A DNA stretch of 64,000 nt from Campylobacter sp. MIT 97-5078 (GTDB lineage Bacteria; Campylobacterota; Campylobacteria; Campylobacterales; Campylobacteraceae): assembly GCF_006864455.1 (NCBI RefSeq), contig NZ_QHLK01000007.1:25501-89500 (forward strand), read 5' to 3'. Below, in pieces: positions 57,149-64,000 of the stretch (positions within the stretch are counted from its first letter, which is position 1; every line of letters starts with the position of its first letter). The position numbers were made by a program, and so were the translations under genes. The notes under the pieces were generated by a model that searched no databases, was not told where the DNA came from, and was given only the letters and a program-made list of their open reading frames with translations.

Positions 57149-59545
57149 GCTTGAAAGCAAACTAGGTAGCAAGATAAGACTACCTAAAAGCAAAAGTATC
57201 ATCACAATAAGAGTTAAAAAGCCAAAATAAATCGTTGGGATAAAATTACTACTCATCATAACACTAAAGCCTAAAATGATGGCAACCTTGCTTTGAAAGA
57301 GGGCTGAACCTATGTGAAGATGGGACGCTATTAGTGCTTCTTGTAAGCTTTTTTTGCCAAGCTCTTCTTTAAATCGGTAGATATAATGTATGCTATCATC
57401 TACGCCTATACCTATGCAAATAGCCGCTATAGTTATGCTCATGAGGTCAAGACTTAAGCCTAAAAAGCCCATAAAAGCAAAAACAAGACTTAAAGGAATG
57501 ATATTAGCAAGTATGCCCACAAGGGCAAGTTTAAAGCTTTTAAACACCAGCACGAAAAGCACAAAAATCGCTATAATGACAAAAGCAAGAGTGTTAAACT
57601 GCGATGCAAAGAGACTTTGAAGCATATTATTATAAAGAAGCATTATACCACTAAGCCTAAACTCAAGTGCCTCTCCTTGCAAAAGTGTGCCAAGTTCTTC
57701 ATTTATACTTTTTAAAAACTCATTCCTTTGAAGCGTTGCGTCAGAGTCCTTTATACGCATAACAAAACGAAGTTCATTCTCATCGACATTGACAAAGGGA
57801 TTTAAAAGCTCGTCTTTAAAATTCAAAGGTAAATTTTCATACAAAAAAGCCAGAGCAAAATCATCTAAATCCTTACCTTCATTGATGCTTTTACCAAGTA
57901 TTAAAAGACTATTTAAGCTAAGAGTTGAGCCAACAAATTCCTTTTGAGTAAAGTAATCATGCACTTTTTTAACCAAACGCATCTTATCAGCACTAAAAAA
58001 ATAAGTCTTTTGTTCAGCCAGTGCGTTAAATTCATCTTCAAAACTATCTTGAGTGGCTTGTGAGCTTTTGTTTTGAAATCGAAGCACGACTTCTAAAGGC
58101 ATGGTGCCACCTAAATACTCATCAATAACAAGCAAACCTTTTTTAATCTCAGAACTTTCTTTAAAATAATTCACAAAAGAATTTTCAACCCTAAGCTGTA
58201 AAATTCCAAAAAAAGCGATAATAAGACACCCTGCACTGACAAGAAAAACAAGTTTTTTTCGCTTGAAGCTAAAATTCGCACACCACGCCAAAAAGCCAAA
58301 ATTAAAGCTTTGCTCAAAAAGCTTCTTGCTAGCAAAAAAAGGCATCAAACACGCAAAGAAAACAAGGCTTAACACAAGACTTATACTTATGCCTATACTC
58401 ATCATTATACCAAGCTTAATGATAGGCTCTATATTTGAAAAAATGAGGCTTAAAAAGCCAATAGCTGTGGTTAAGATAGCATAAAAACTTGGTTTTAATT
58501 TCGCTAAAAGCGTGGCTAGAGTAAGTCTAGCCGAATTTGCTTTTGGAAATTTTTTATTTAGATGAATAAAATGCGTGATAAGATGGATAATCAAAGAAAT
58601 ACTAATAATAAGCATAAAAGCAAGATAATTTGATGAAATTACCGTGATCTTAAAACCAAGCAGAGCAAACACTCCACTTGCCGTGCTTAGCGAGACAAAA
58701 CAAGTTAAAAGTGCTAAAAACACAAAAGAAAATTTACGAAAAAATAGCCACAAAACAAGCATTAAAAGCAGGCTTAAAGCCACTCCATACACCCACAAAT
58801 CAGCTTTAATATAACTTATCATATCATCAGCGATCATACTAACACCGCCAAGATAAATCGTGCCGATTTGCTTTTCATAGCGCGAAGTGATGGCTTTTAT
58901 GGTATCAAGTCGTGTTTTATTTTCGAGTTTATTTTGCTCGCTTATGAGGTCGAGTTTGTTTTGAATTTGAGCTTTTAAAACTTCATTTGTTGCGTTTTGA
59001 CGCTCTTTTATAAGCTCAAGATAAGCTAAATTTGGCTCAAAATACACAATCAAAGCTGTAATTTTGCCATCTTTTGAGATGATATTGTTTTGATAAAAGG
59101 GACTATTTAAAATTTCGGTTCTAGCCTTGCTTTTATTAATATTCTCATCAGCAAGACTTGGGATGTGTTCAAGCAAGGCTTTTAAGTCTTCATTGTCTTT
59201 ACTTGTGAGCAAAGGAGCGTTAATAATGCTTAAAATTCTTTGCACGCCTTTGATTGCTTCAAGCTCATTTTGTAAATTTTTTATCATTTTAAGATTGGTT
59301 TCACTAAAAGGGTTTTCATCCTTAAAATGCAAAGCGATCACTAAAAAATCATCACTCTTATAACGCTCATTAATCTGTCTATAAAAACTTAAATCCTCAT
59401 CATTTTCTAAAAGTAGGCTATCAGCACTTGCATCAACGCTAAGCTTGCTGGCAAAAAAGCTTAAAAACACGCATATACTAAAGCTTATACAAAGTGTAAG
59501 TTTAGCGTGTTTGATTAGAATTTTAAACAGAGTTTCAAAGATCAT
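57128..59545 (-). CDS. RND/MMPL-family transporter (HpnN-like), linked to MlaA-MlaC
   Basis: 805 residues, 12 membrane helices in two repeats of one helix, a large periplasmic domain and five helices (periplasmic parts about 30-240 and 440-620). Hydrophobic helices such as VYGVALSLLLMLVLWLFF and LAFVIIAIFVLFVLVFK are followed by the RND helix-4 signature DLMSITIAAICIGIGVDDSI with acidic residues for proton coupling. It is the third gene of an operon with an MlaA (VacJ) and an MlaC protein, overlapping mlaC by four bases. A role in moving phospholipids or other lipids between the membranes is inferred from that company. Confidence 0.85.
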   Translation of the reverse strand: MIFETLFKILIKHAKLTLCISFSICVFLSFFASKLSVDASADSLLLENDEDLSFYRQINERYKSDDFLVIALHFKDENPFSETNLKMIKNLQNELEAIKGVQRILSIINAPLLTSKDNEDLKALLEHIPSLADENINKSKARTEILNSPFYQNNIISKDGKITALIVYFEPNLAYLELIKERQNATNEVLKAQIQNKLDLISEQNKLENKTRLDTIKAITSRYEKQIGTIYLGGVSMIADDMISYIKADLWVYGVALSLLLMLVLWLFFRKFSFVFLALLTCFVSLSTASGVFALLGFKITVISSNYLAFMLIISISLIIHLITHFIHLNKKFPKANSARLTLATLLAKLKPSFYAILTTAIGFLSLIFSNIEPIIKLGIMMSIGISISLVLSLVFFACLMPFFASKKLFEQSFNFGFLAWCANFSFKRKKLVFLVSAGCLIIAFFGILQLRVENSFVNYFKESSEIKKGLLVIDEYLGGTMPLEVVLRFQNKSSQATQDSFEDEFNALAEQKTYFFSADKMRLVKKVHDYFTQKEFVGSTLSLNSLLILGKSINEGKDLDDFALAFLYENLPLNFKDELLNPFVNVDENELRFVMRIKDSDATLQRNEFLKSINEELGTLLQGEALEFRLSGIMLLYNNMLQSLFASQFNTLAFVIIAIFVLFVLVFKSFKLALVGILANIIPLSLVFAFMGFLGLSLDLMSITIAAICIGIGVDDSIHYIYRFKEELGKKSLQEALIASHLHIGSALFQSKVAIILGFSVMMSSNFIPTIYFGFLTLIVMILLLLGSLILLPSLLSSLRVQSK

Positions 59546-60123
59546 TTGCCCTCAAAATCAATCGTTTTAAGCTTAACAAGCAAACTTTGAAAACCTTCTT
59601 TTTCAAATAAATCAGCAAATTGGGAACGATAAGTTTGTATAATAGAAATGCCTAAAACATCAACATCATAGATCAACCATTCATCATTTTTAGCTTTGTA
59701 GAATTTAAAAATGATATTTTTAGCTTCGCCGTCTATAACCATAACCGAGTGAAGCCACACTCTTGTATCGTTTTTTTGCTCGAGCTTTTTTACTTCGATG
59801 CGTTCATTTGTATAAAGGCTAAGTTTGCTCGTAAAACTCGCCTTGAGTTGGGCTTCAAAAGCTGTATCAAATTCGGCTTTTTGGCTCGCACTAAGCTTAT
59901 CATAGTTTTTTGAAAGACTGAGTTTTGCCATAAGTTTATAATCAAATATAGGATCAAAAAGCTTAAAAATCCCATCAGCAGCTTTGCTTTTGTCCTTGGC
60001 GGCATTTTGCAGTAAAACAAGGCTTTTATCTATGTTTTCTTGCATAATTTGTGGCAGGCTCTCAAGCTTCAAAGCAAAAGCGTAAAACACGCTCAAACAG
60101 AGTATGCAAAGTATTTTTTTCAT
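59542..60123 (-). CDS. mlaC: MlaC/Ttg2D-type periplasmic phospholipid-binding protein
   Basis: 193 residues with a signal peptide (cut near AFA-LK, residue 17). Toluene-tolerance Ttg2/MlaC family: FKLFDPIFDYKLMAKLSLSK, ASQKAEFDTAFEAQLKASFT and WLIYDVDVLGISIIQTYRSQF, the last being the family signature. It should carry lipid through the periplasm between the outer-membrane MlaA and an inner-membrane machine, here probably the RND protein encoded next. Its end overlaps that gene by four bases; it starts 9 bp after mlaA. Confidence 0.9.
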   Translation of the reverse strand: MKKILCILCLSVFYAFALKLESLPQIMQENIDKSLVLLQNAAKDKSKAADGIFKLFDPIFDYKLMAKLSLSKNYDKLSASQKAEFDTAFEAQLKASFTSKLSLYTNERIEVKKLEQKNDTRVWLHSVMVIDGEAKNIIFKFYKAKNDEWLIYDVDVLGISIIQTYRSQFADLFEKEGFQSLLVKLKTIDFEGK

Positions 60124-60132
60124 CTTTTCTCC

Positions 60133-60819
60133 TTATTTACTCATCTCAATCCGCCTTTTTTCATACGCATCGCGTAAAAACGGATAGATATTTGGGGTAT
60201 TAAAATAAATTTCATCAAAAGTATCAAGTTCAAAACTCATATCATTCATTATAATATACGAATTTACACCAACGCTTAATAAAAATGGATCGATATAACC
60301 AGTTGGACTAGAATACCAATTTATCGGCAAAGAAAGCGTGTCCCTAAGATTGCTCGGTCCCAAAAAAGGCAGCACGAGATGAAAGCCACTTCCTACGCCC
60401 AAATGAGCCAAAGTCGTGCCAAAATCGGCTGGATATTTAGGGATATTTGTCTTACTTGCCGCGTCAATAAAACCAAAAAAGCCAAAAACGACATTTACGC
60501 CAAAACGTTTAAGCTCCGTGCCAGCTTCTTTGAATTTAAACTGCAAGGCATTATTGATAAAACGCAAGGGCATAAGTATATTGCTTGTGAAATTTCTTAC
60601 CCCATATCTTACAAAATCAGGTGTAACATACCCATACGCTTTACTTACCGGTCTAGCAACATATTTATAAAAGCCAAGATTAAACGAAGTCATCACTTCA
60701 TTATACCCTCTTAAAGGATCATACACCTCAAAACTAAATTCTTGCTCAAAGTCCTCAAAGTCCTCTGCAAAACTCAACACACTTAAACATAAAAAAAGAC
60801 AAAAGATATTTTTTTTCAA
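60133..60819 (-). CDS. mlaA: MlaA (VacJ)-family outer-membrane lipid asymmetry protein
   Basis: 228 residues. VacJ motifs: YDPLRGYNEVMTSFN, FLINNAL-type FINNALQFKFKEAG, RFGVNVVFGFFGFIDAA, YPADFGTTLAHLGVGSG and LPFLGPSNLRDT. The signal peptide ends SFA-ED with no lipobox cysteine, so unlike E. coli MlaA this is probably not a lipoprotein. First gene of mlaA-mlaC-RND, with an extended -10 at 60847-60852. Removes misplaced phospholipid from the outer leaflet in the known family. Confidence 0.9.
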   Translation of the reverse strand: MKKNIFCLFLCLSVLSFAEDFEDFEQEFSFEVYDPLRGYNEVMTSFNLGFYKYVARPVSKAYGYVTPDFVRYGVRNFTSNILMPLRFINNALQFKFKEAGTELKRFGVNVVFGFFGFIDAASKTNIPKYPADFGTTLAHLGVGSGFHLVLPFLGPSNLRDTLSLPINWYSSPTGYIDPFLLSVGVNSYIIMNDMSFELDTFDEIYFNTPNIYPFLRDAYEKRRIEMSK

Positions 60820-60846
60820 ATTTTTCCTTAAACAATCAAAGCTAGG

Positions 60847-60852
60847 ATTTTA
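60847..60852 (-). promoter_or_regulatory. Extended -10 promoter of the mlaA operon
   Basis: The reverse strand reads TGC TAAAAT, 28-33 bp before the mlaA ATG. Confidence 0.55.
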
Positions 60853-60943
60853 GCATAAATTAATAAATTGTAAAATTAATGTTATAAAGTAGCATTTAGT
60901 TCGTTCTAGCACTACAATGTGTTTAAAAGTTTAAGTTTGAGTT

Positions 60944-61381
60944 TTATATCTTTTCCCAAAAAAACTCTATCCATTCATCTGTTTTTTTCACCTTAAACTC
61001 AGGCTCTAAAAGGGCTTGATCTTTGTAAAATAAACTTGCCACCTTGAATTCTATGTTTGGAAACTTTTCTTTTAAAATTCTTAAAATTTCTTGCATAGTT
61101 TCACCACTATCTATGATATCATCAACAATTAAAACCTTGTTAAATTTACTCAATTCAGGGACATTAAAGATTTCTATATGCCCTAGCTTTGCAGTATCAT
61201 CATAATGGATAGAATTAAGTGTAAAAATCAAACGAGTATTGATATGCATAGCTAAAAAATGTCCTAAAGTCATACCTCCTCTAGCTACCGCAACGATAGC
61301 GTCTGGGTTAAAATCGCTTCTTATTTGTTTGGCTAAAACCTTGACATCTTTTTCAAATTCCTCATACGGATAAACGATCAT
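60944..61381 (-). CDS. Purine phosphoribosyltransferase (Gpt-like)
   Basis: 145 residues, type I PRTase. The PRPP motif is VLIVDDIIDSGETM; IVAVARGGMTLGHFLA is the N-terminal PPi loop. The short length, the Gpt-like plan and the place 9 bp after a purine permease suggest salvage of hypoxanthine, xanthine or guanine. Base specificity cannot be read. Last gene of the pair. Confidence 0.86.
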   Translation of the reverse strand: MIVYPYEEFEKDVKVLAKQIRSDFNPDAIVAVARGGMTLGHFLAMHINTRLIFTLNSIHYDDTAKLGHIEIFNVPELSKFNKVLIVDDIIDSGETMQEILRILKEKFPNIEFKVASLFYKDQALLEPEFKVKKTDEWIEFFWEKI

Positions 61382-61390
61382 TTTTATCTC

Positions 61391-62710
61391 CTATCTAAAA
61401 AATTGCAAGCAAAAAACAAGCAAAGAAATCGCACTTAAAGCCAAAATGCCAAGTGAAATTTGAGAAAATTCTCTGCGAAATATACGCACTAAAATATAAG
61501 CTAAAAAGCCAAAAGCAAAGCCAGTTGTGATCGAATAAGTCAGTGGCATTAAAATGATGATAAAAAAGCTCGCAACGGCTACAGCTGGATCTTTAAAGTC
61601 TATATCCTTAACATTCATAAACATTAAAATTCCTACCATAATGAGCACCGGATAAATCGCACTTGAAGGTATAGCCTTAAACAAAGGGAGCAAAAATAAA
61701 GTCAAAGCAAAGCAAAACGCAACCACAAGAGCAGTTAAGCCAGTTCTTCCTCCACTTTCTACTCCAGAAGTGCTTTCTACAAAAGCTGTAACCGTTGAAG
61801 TGCCAATACCAGCTCCTATCACTGAAGCTGCAGCATCTGCACTTAAGGTTTTACCAAGTTTTTTATCTCCTTCTTTTTTAGCATCAAAAATTTTACCCCG
61901 CACCCCAATACCAGTAATCGTGCCAACCCCATCAAAAAGCTGAGTAACAAAAAAAGTCAGTATGATAGGTATCATAGAAAGCTCAAGGGCAGCTTTTATA
62001 TCAAGCTTAAGAAAAATTTCACTTAAGCCATTTTCTCCGCTTAAATTTGGCAAAGAAAAAATTTCTTTTGGAAAACTTGCCCCATTTATACCAAAAATCC
62101 AAGCAATTAAAGAGCTTGCAAGTATGGCTAAGATAAAAGCTGCTTTAAGCTTAAAAGCCCAAAATAAGATCACCAAAAACAAAGCAAAAAGCCCAAAAAG
62201 CACCTTTGTATCCTTAAAATCACCCAAAGCAACAATGGTGCTTTGATCGGCTTTAACTATGCCTAAATTTTGCAAAGCCACAAAGGCGATAAACGCCCCT
62301 ATGCCAGCTGATATCGCAAGTCTTAAGTCTTGTGGTATGCTCTTTACTACCCAGACACGAAAATTTGTAAAAGAAAGGAGCAAAAAAACAACACCAGAGA
62401 TAAACACTGCTCCTAAGGCACTTTGCCAAGGGATATTTAGAGCTACACACACGCCAAAGGTAAAATACACATTTAAACCCATACCAACACTCATAGCTAT
62501 AGGAGTATTAGCATAAAGGGCGTTAATGGTAGTTGCGATGATGGTTACTAAGGCTGTGGCGATGATTAGAGCATCAAAGGGCATACCACTATTAGAGACT
62601 ATGCTTGCATTGACAGGGATAATATAAATCATAGTTAAAAAGGTAGTAAGTCCAGCTATACACTCGGTTATAATGTTAGTTTTGTTTTCTTTAAGCTTGA
62701 AAAAATCCAT
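61391..62710 (-). CDS. NCS2-family purine permease (AzgA/PbuG-like)
   Basis: 439 residues, about 12-14 membrane helices. The adenine/guanine/hypoxanthine branch is shown by GLTTFLTMIYIIPVNASI at the start, SVGMGLNVYFTFG, LFDGVGTITGIGVRG and GAGIGTSTVTAFVESTSGVE, the last being the family substrate region. It imports purine bases with protons for the phosphoribosyltransferase encoded next. Promoter TGT TACAAT at 62745-62750. Confidence 0.9.
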   Translation of the reverse strand: MDFFKLKENKTNIITECIAGLTTFLTMIYIIPVNASIVSNSGMPFDALIIATALVTIIATTINALYANTPIAMSVGMGLNVYFTFGVCVALNIPWQSALGAVFISGVVFLLLSFTNFRVWVVKSIPQDLRLAISAGIGAFIAFVALQNLGIVKADQSTIVALGDFKDTKVLFGLFALFLVILFWAFKLKAAFILAILASSLIAWIFGINGASFPKEIFSLPNLSGENGLSEIFLKLDIKAALELSMIPIILTFFVTQLFDGVGTITGIGVRGKIFDAKKEGDKKLGKTLSADAAASVIGAGIGTSTVTAFVESTSGVESGGRTGLTALVVAFCFALTLFLLPLFKAIPSSAIYPVLIMVGILMFMNVKDIDFKDPAVAVASFFIIILMPLTYSITTGFAFGFLAYILVRIFRREFSQISLGILALSAISLLVFCLQFFR

Positions 62711-62744
62711 TTTAAGCCTCTATTGAAGTTTTAGATAAGGTTTT

Positions 62745-62750
62745 ATTGTA
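62745..62750 (-). promoter_or_regulatory. Extended -10 promoter of the purine salvage pair
   Basis: The reverse strand reads TGT TACAAT, 35-40 bp before the permease ATG. Confidence 0.5.
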
Positions 62751-62797
62751 ACATAAATTCGCATAAAAACAACTAAAATTTGTGTCTTATTTGGTTT

Positions 62798-64000
62798 TTA
62801 AACCTTTTCATCCAACTCCTCGCACAACTGATTGAAATTTTGATAATAGTTCCAGCTTTGGACTATTTGAGGAAAACGTTGATCAAAAAAATCAAAATTT
62901 TGCTTAAAAATCTTTTGGTATTTTTTTCTTTGCTCTTTATTCTCATAAAAATATTCGAGTATATCTTTTTCATTAATTTGCTTTTGTGCTTCTATCTTTA
63001 ATCTTTCATCTAATGAGTGTAAAAATTTTTGTAAGTATTTTAAACTAAAGTCAAAAAGTTTTTTGTTGCCTTGCAATTTTTCATAATCATTCTTTGATAT
63101 AAAAAATTTACATTCTTGATTAGCCTTAACTTCTAACTCCCTAAATTCTTTTTTATCATACCGCCATGACTGCAAAGGTGTAGCAATAATAACTGAAATT
63201 TTTTCATCTAAACTTAAAGAGCTTAAATCCTCTATCTTATCGATATCATTTTCATCTAAAATCAAAGTTAAGGGCAACAAAAAATGCAAGGTTGAGGAAT
63301 TTTTCTTGTCCTTAAAATAGTTTTCATTTTCTGGCATTTTAAAATTTAAAATTTTACTTAATTTTGTGAAAGTTTGCATAACAGCTTGAGGGACTAAATC
63401 CTTAGCATCTATGGCTATAATTTCACGATTTTTAAAGAAAAATAAATACTCATAAATCCTTAAAGAATAAGCAAGAGCTCCATAATGCATAGCCTCAACA
63501 TTTGGACACTTTCCTGCATCATAAGCTACACTATCAAGGATTTTTACTGGATTATAGCTTAGATTAAAAGGATTTATCTTGGCTTGATTAGGGTGGGTAT
63601 GATTTGCCCAGGTTTTTAATATCCCAAAAGGATCTCTCAACACCATAAATACTTTTGCTTTTGCATCAAGCAAATAAAGTATTTTATCATCTTTTAATCG
63701 TGAGGCTAAAATAGAGATAACAAACCTAGCTTTTTCACCCAAAAGCCTGTAATAAAAATAAAAATATCTCTCCTTATTATCACAAAAACTAGAAAACTCT
63801 TCCAATACTATAAAACCGCACTCATGCAAGTATGAAAATGTAGAGTGATTAGCACAACCCCAAATTCGAAAATAGATAAATTTATATTTTTTCGGCAAAG
63901 CCAAATTCAAATCCCAAGCCACTTCAGCTTCTATATCAGTATAAGATAAAGTTTTGCTTGTATTAAACTCATCTTGATCAGTATTATTTTCACTCGTTTT
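62798..64000 (-). CDS. DUF2972-type Campylobacter protein, possible sulfotransferase fold (5' end beyond the right edge)
   Basis: The frame is open to the window edge, so about 400 C-terminal residues are seen and the start lies outside; a GTG at 63922 is internal. The part before it reads LSYTDIEAEVAWDLNLALP, followed by KYKFIYFRIWGCANHSTFSYL and later KAKVFMVLRDPFGILKTW. I believe this is the DUF2972 layout known from several Campylobacter surface-locus proteins. The strand-loop-helix near the front and the LRDPFGILKTW line resemble the 5'- and 3'-phosphate sites of sulfotransferases, which suggests a PAPS- or nucleotide-binding enzyme; this is inference. The last 100 residues are charged and helical. 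Confidence 0.65.
   Translation of the reverse strand, partial: KTSENNTDQDEFNTSKTLSYTDIEAEVAWDLNLALPKKYKFIYFRIWGCANHSTFSYLHECGFIVLEEFSSFCDNKERYFYFYYRLLGEKARFVISILASRLKDDKILYLLDAKAKVFMVLRDPFGILKTWANHTHPNQAKINPFNLSYNPVKILDSVAYDAGKCPNVEAMHYGALAYSLRIYEYLFFFKNREIIAIDAKDLVPQAVMQTFTKLSKILNFKMPENENYFKDKKNSSTLHFLLPLTLILDENDIDKIEDLSSLSLDEKISVIIATPLQSWRYDKKEFRELEVKANQECKFFISKNDYEKLQGNKKLFDFSLKYLQKFLHSLDERLKIEAQKQINEKDILEYFYENKEQRKKYQKIFKQNFDFFDQRFPQIVQSWNYYQNFNQLCEELDEKV

Noticed and set aside
60379..60714. 111-codon open frame opposite mlaA
   Set aside because: Shadow of a well-supported VacJ-family gene.
63922..63924. GTG as the start of the DUF2972-type gene
   Set aside because: The frame continues open to the window edge with family-like residues (LSYTDIEAEV) before it, so the true start lies outside.

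Overview
The window is low-GC, gene-dense DNA from a Campylobacter species. The evidence is the AT-rich codon use, the extended -10 promoters (TGnTATAAT) without a clear -35, the futalosine menaquinone genes (mqnA, mqnD), a CgpA-type glycoprotein with D/E-x-N-x-S/T sequons, RpoN (sigma-54) control of flagellar genes, and long blocks whose gene order I recall from C. jejuni (gltB-HrgA-gltD; gltA-cysQ; murB-fliQ-mqnD; recA-eno-ftsB-cgpA; hemN with its neighbours; the vacJ/mlaC/RND block with the purine salvage genes). A gdhA gene, a paired SMR exporter and several different block junctions suggest a species other than C. jejuni itself. No rRNA, tRNA, CRISPR array, insertion sequence or prophage was seen.

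Layout. 1-6.5 kb: glutamate synthase operon (gltB, an HTH/nuclease-like gene, gltD cut by the left edge), reverse strand. 6.7-9.9 kb: Tat-exported molybdenum S-/N-oxide reductase and its monohaem cytochrome c. 10-11.8 kb: a two-gene SMR exporter facing a YeiH-type membrane protein. 12-15.4 kb: molybdate transporter modA-mop-modB-modC followed by ung. 15.4-16 kb: a small RpoN-controlled gene. 16-21 kb: bioB, a CPA2 antiporter, gltA, cysQ and a periplasmic protein. 21-23 kb (reverse): murB, fliQ, mqnD. 23-26.5 kb: recA, eno, a CTG-start FtsB-like gene, cgpA and a 53-codon membrane protein. 26.6-29.7 kb: ilvE, an SPFH protein and two small membrane proteins.

29.8-33 kb: flgE behind an RpoN promoter, then 425 bp without a credible gene that hold a second RpoN promoter and a row of hairpins. 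33-36.6 kb: rsmG and ribA (reverse), hemB and argF (forward). 36.6-43 kb: a DASS anion transporter, a hypothetical protein, hemN, a CCG-type iron-sulfur protein and a Pit phosphate permease. 43-50 kb: pdxA-pdxJ, mqnA-gltX, a SurA-like chaperone, serC and a Ppx/GppA protein. 50-57 kb: a second DASS transporter, gdhA, a lipoprotein with a DsbC-like protein, an MFS exporter, rdgB and a 28-codon membrane peptide. 57-62.7 kb (reverse): an MlaA-MlaC-RND lipid-transport operon and a purine salvage pair. The right edge cuts a DUF2972-type gene.

How the parts fit. Ammonia can be assimilated by GOGAT (gltBD) and by GdhA. Molybdate uptake supplies the nearby molybdoenzyme. The two mqn genes serve respiratory menaquinone, and hemB and hemN serve haem. 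Three RpoN promoters tie flgE, an unknown 165-residue protein and the structured non-coding region to flagellar assembly. The items most worth following up are that non-coding region, the HARE-HTH/PD-(D/E)xK gene inside the glutamate synthase operon, the CTG start codon, and the RND-linked Mla operon.
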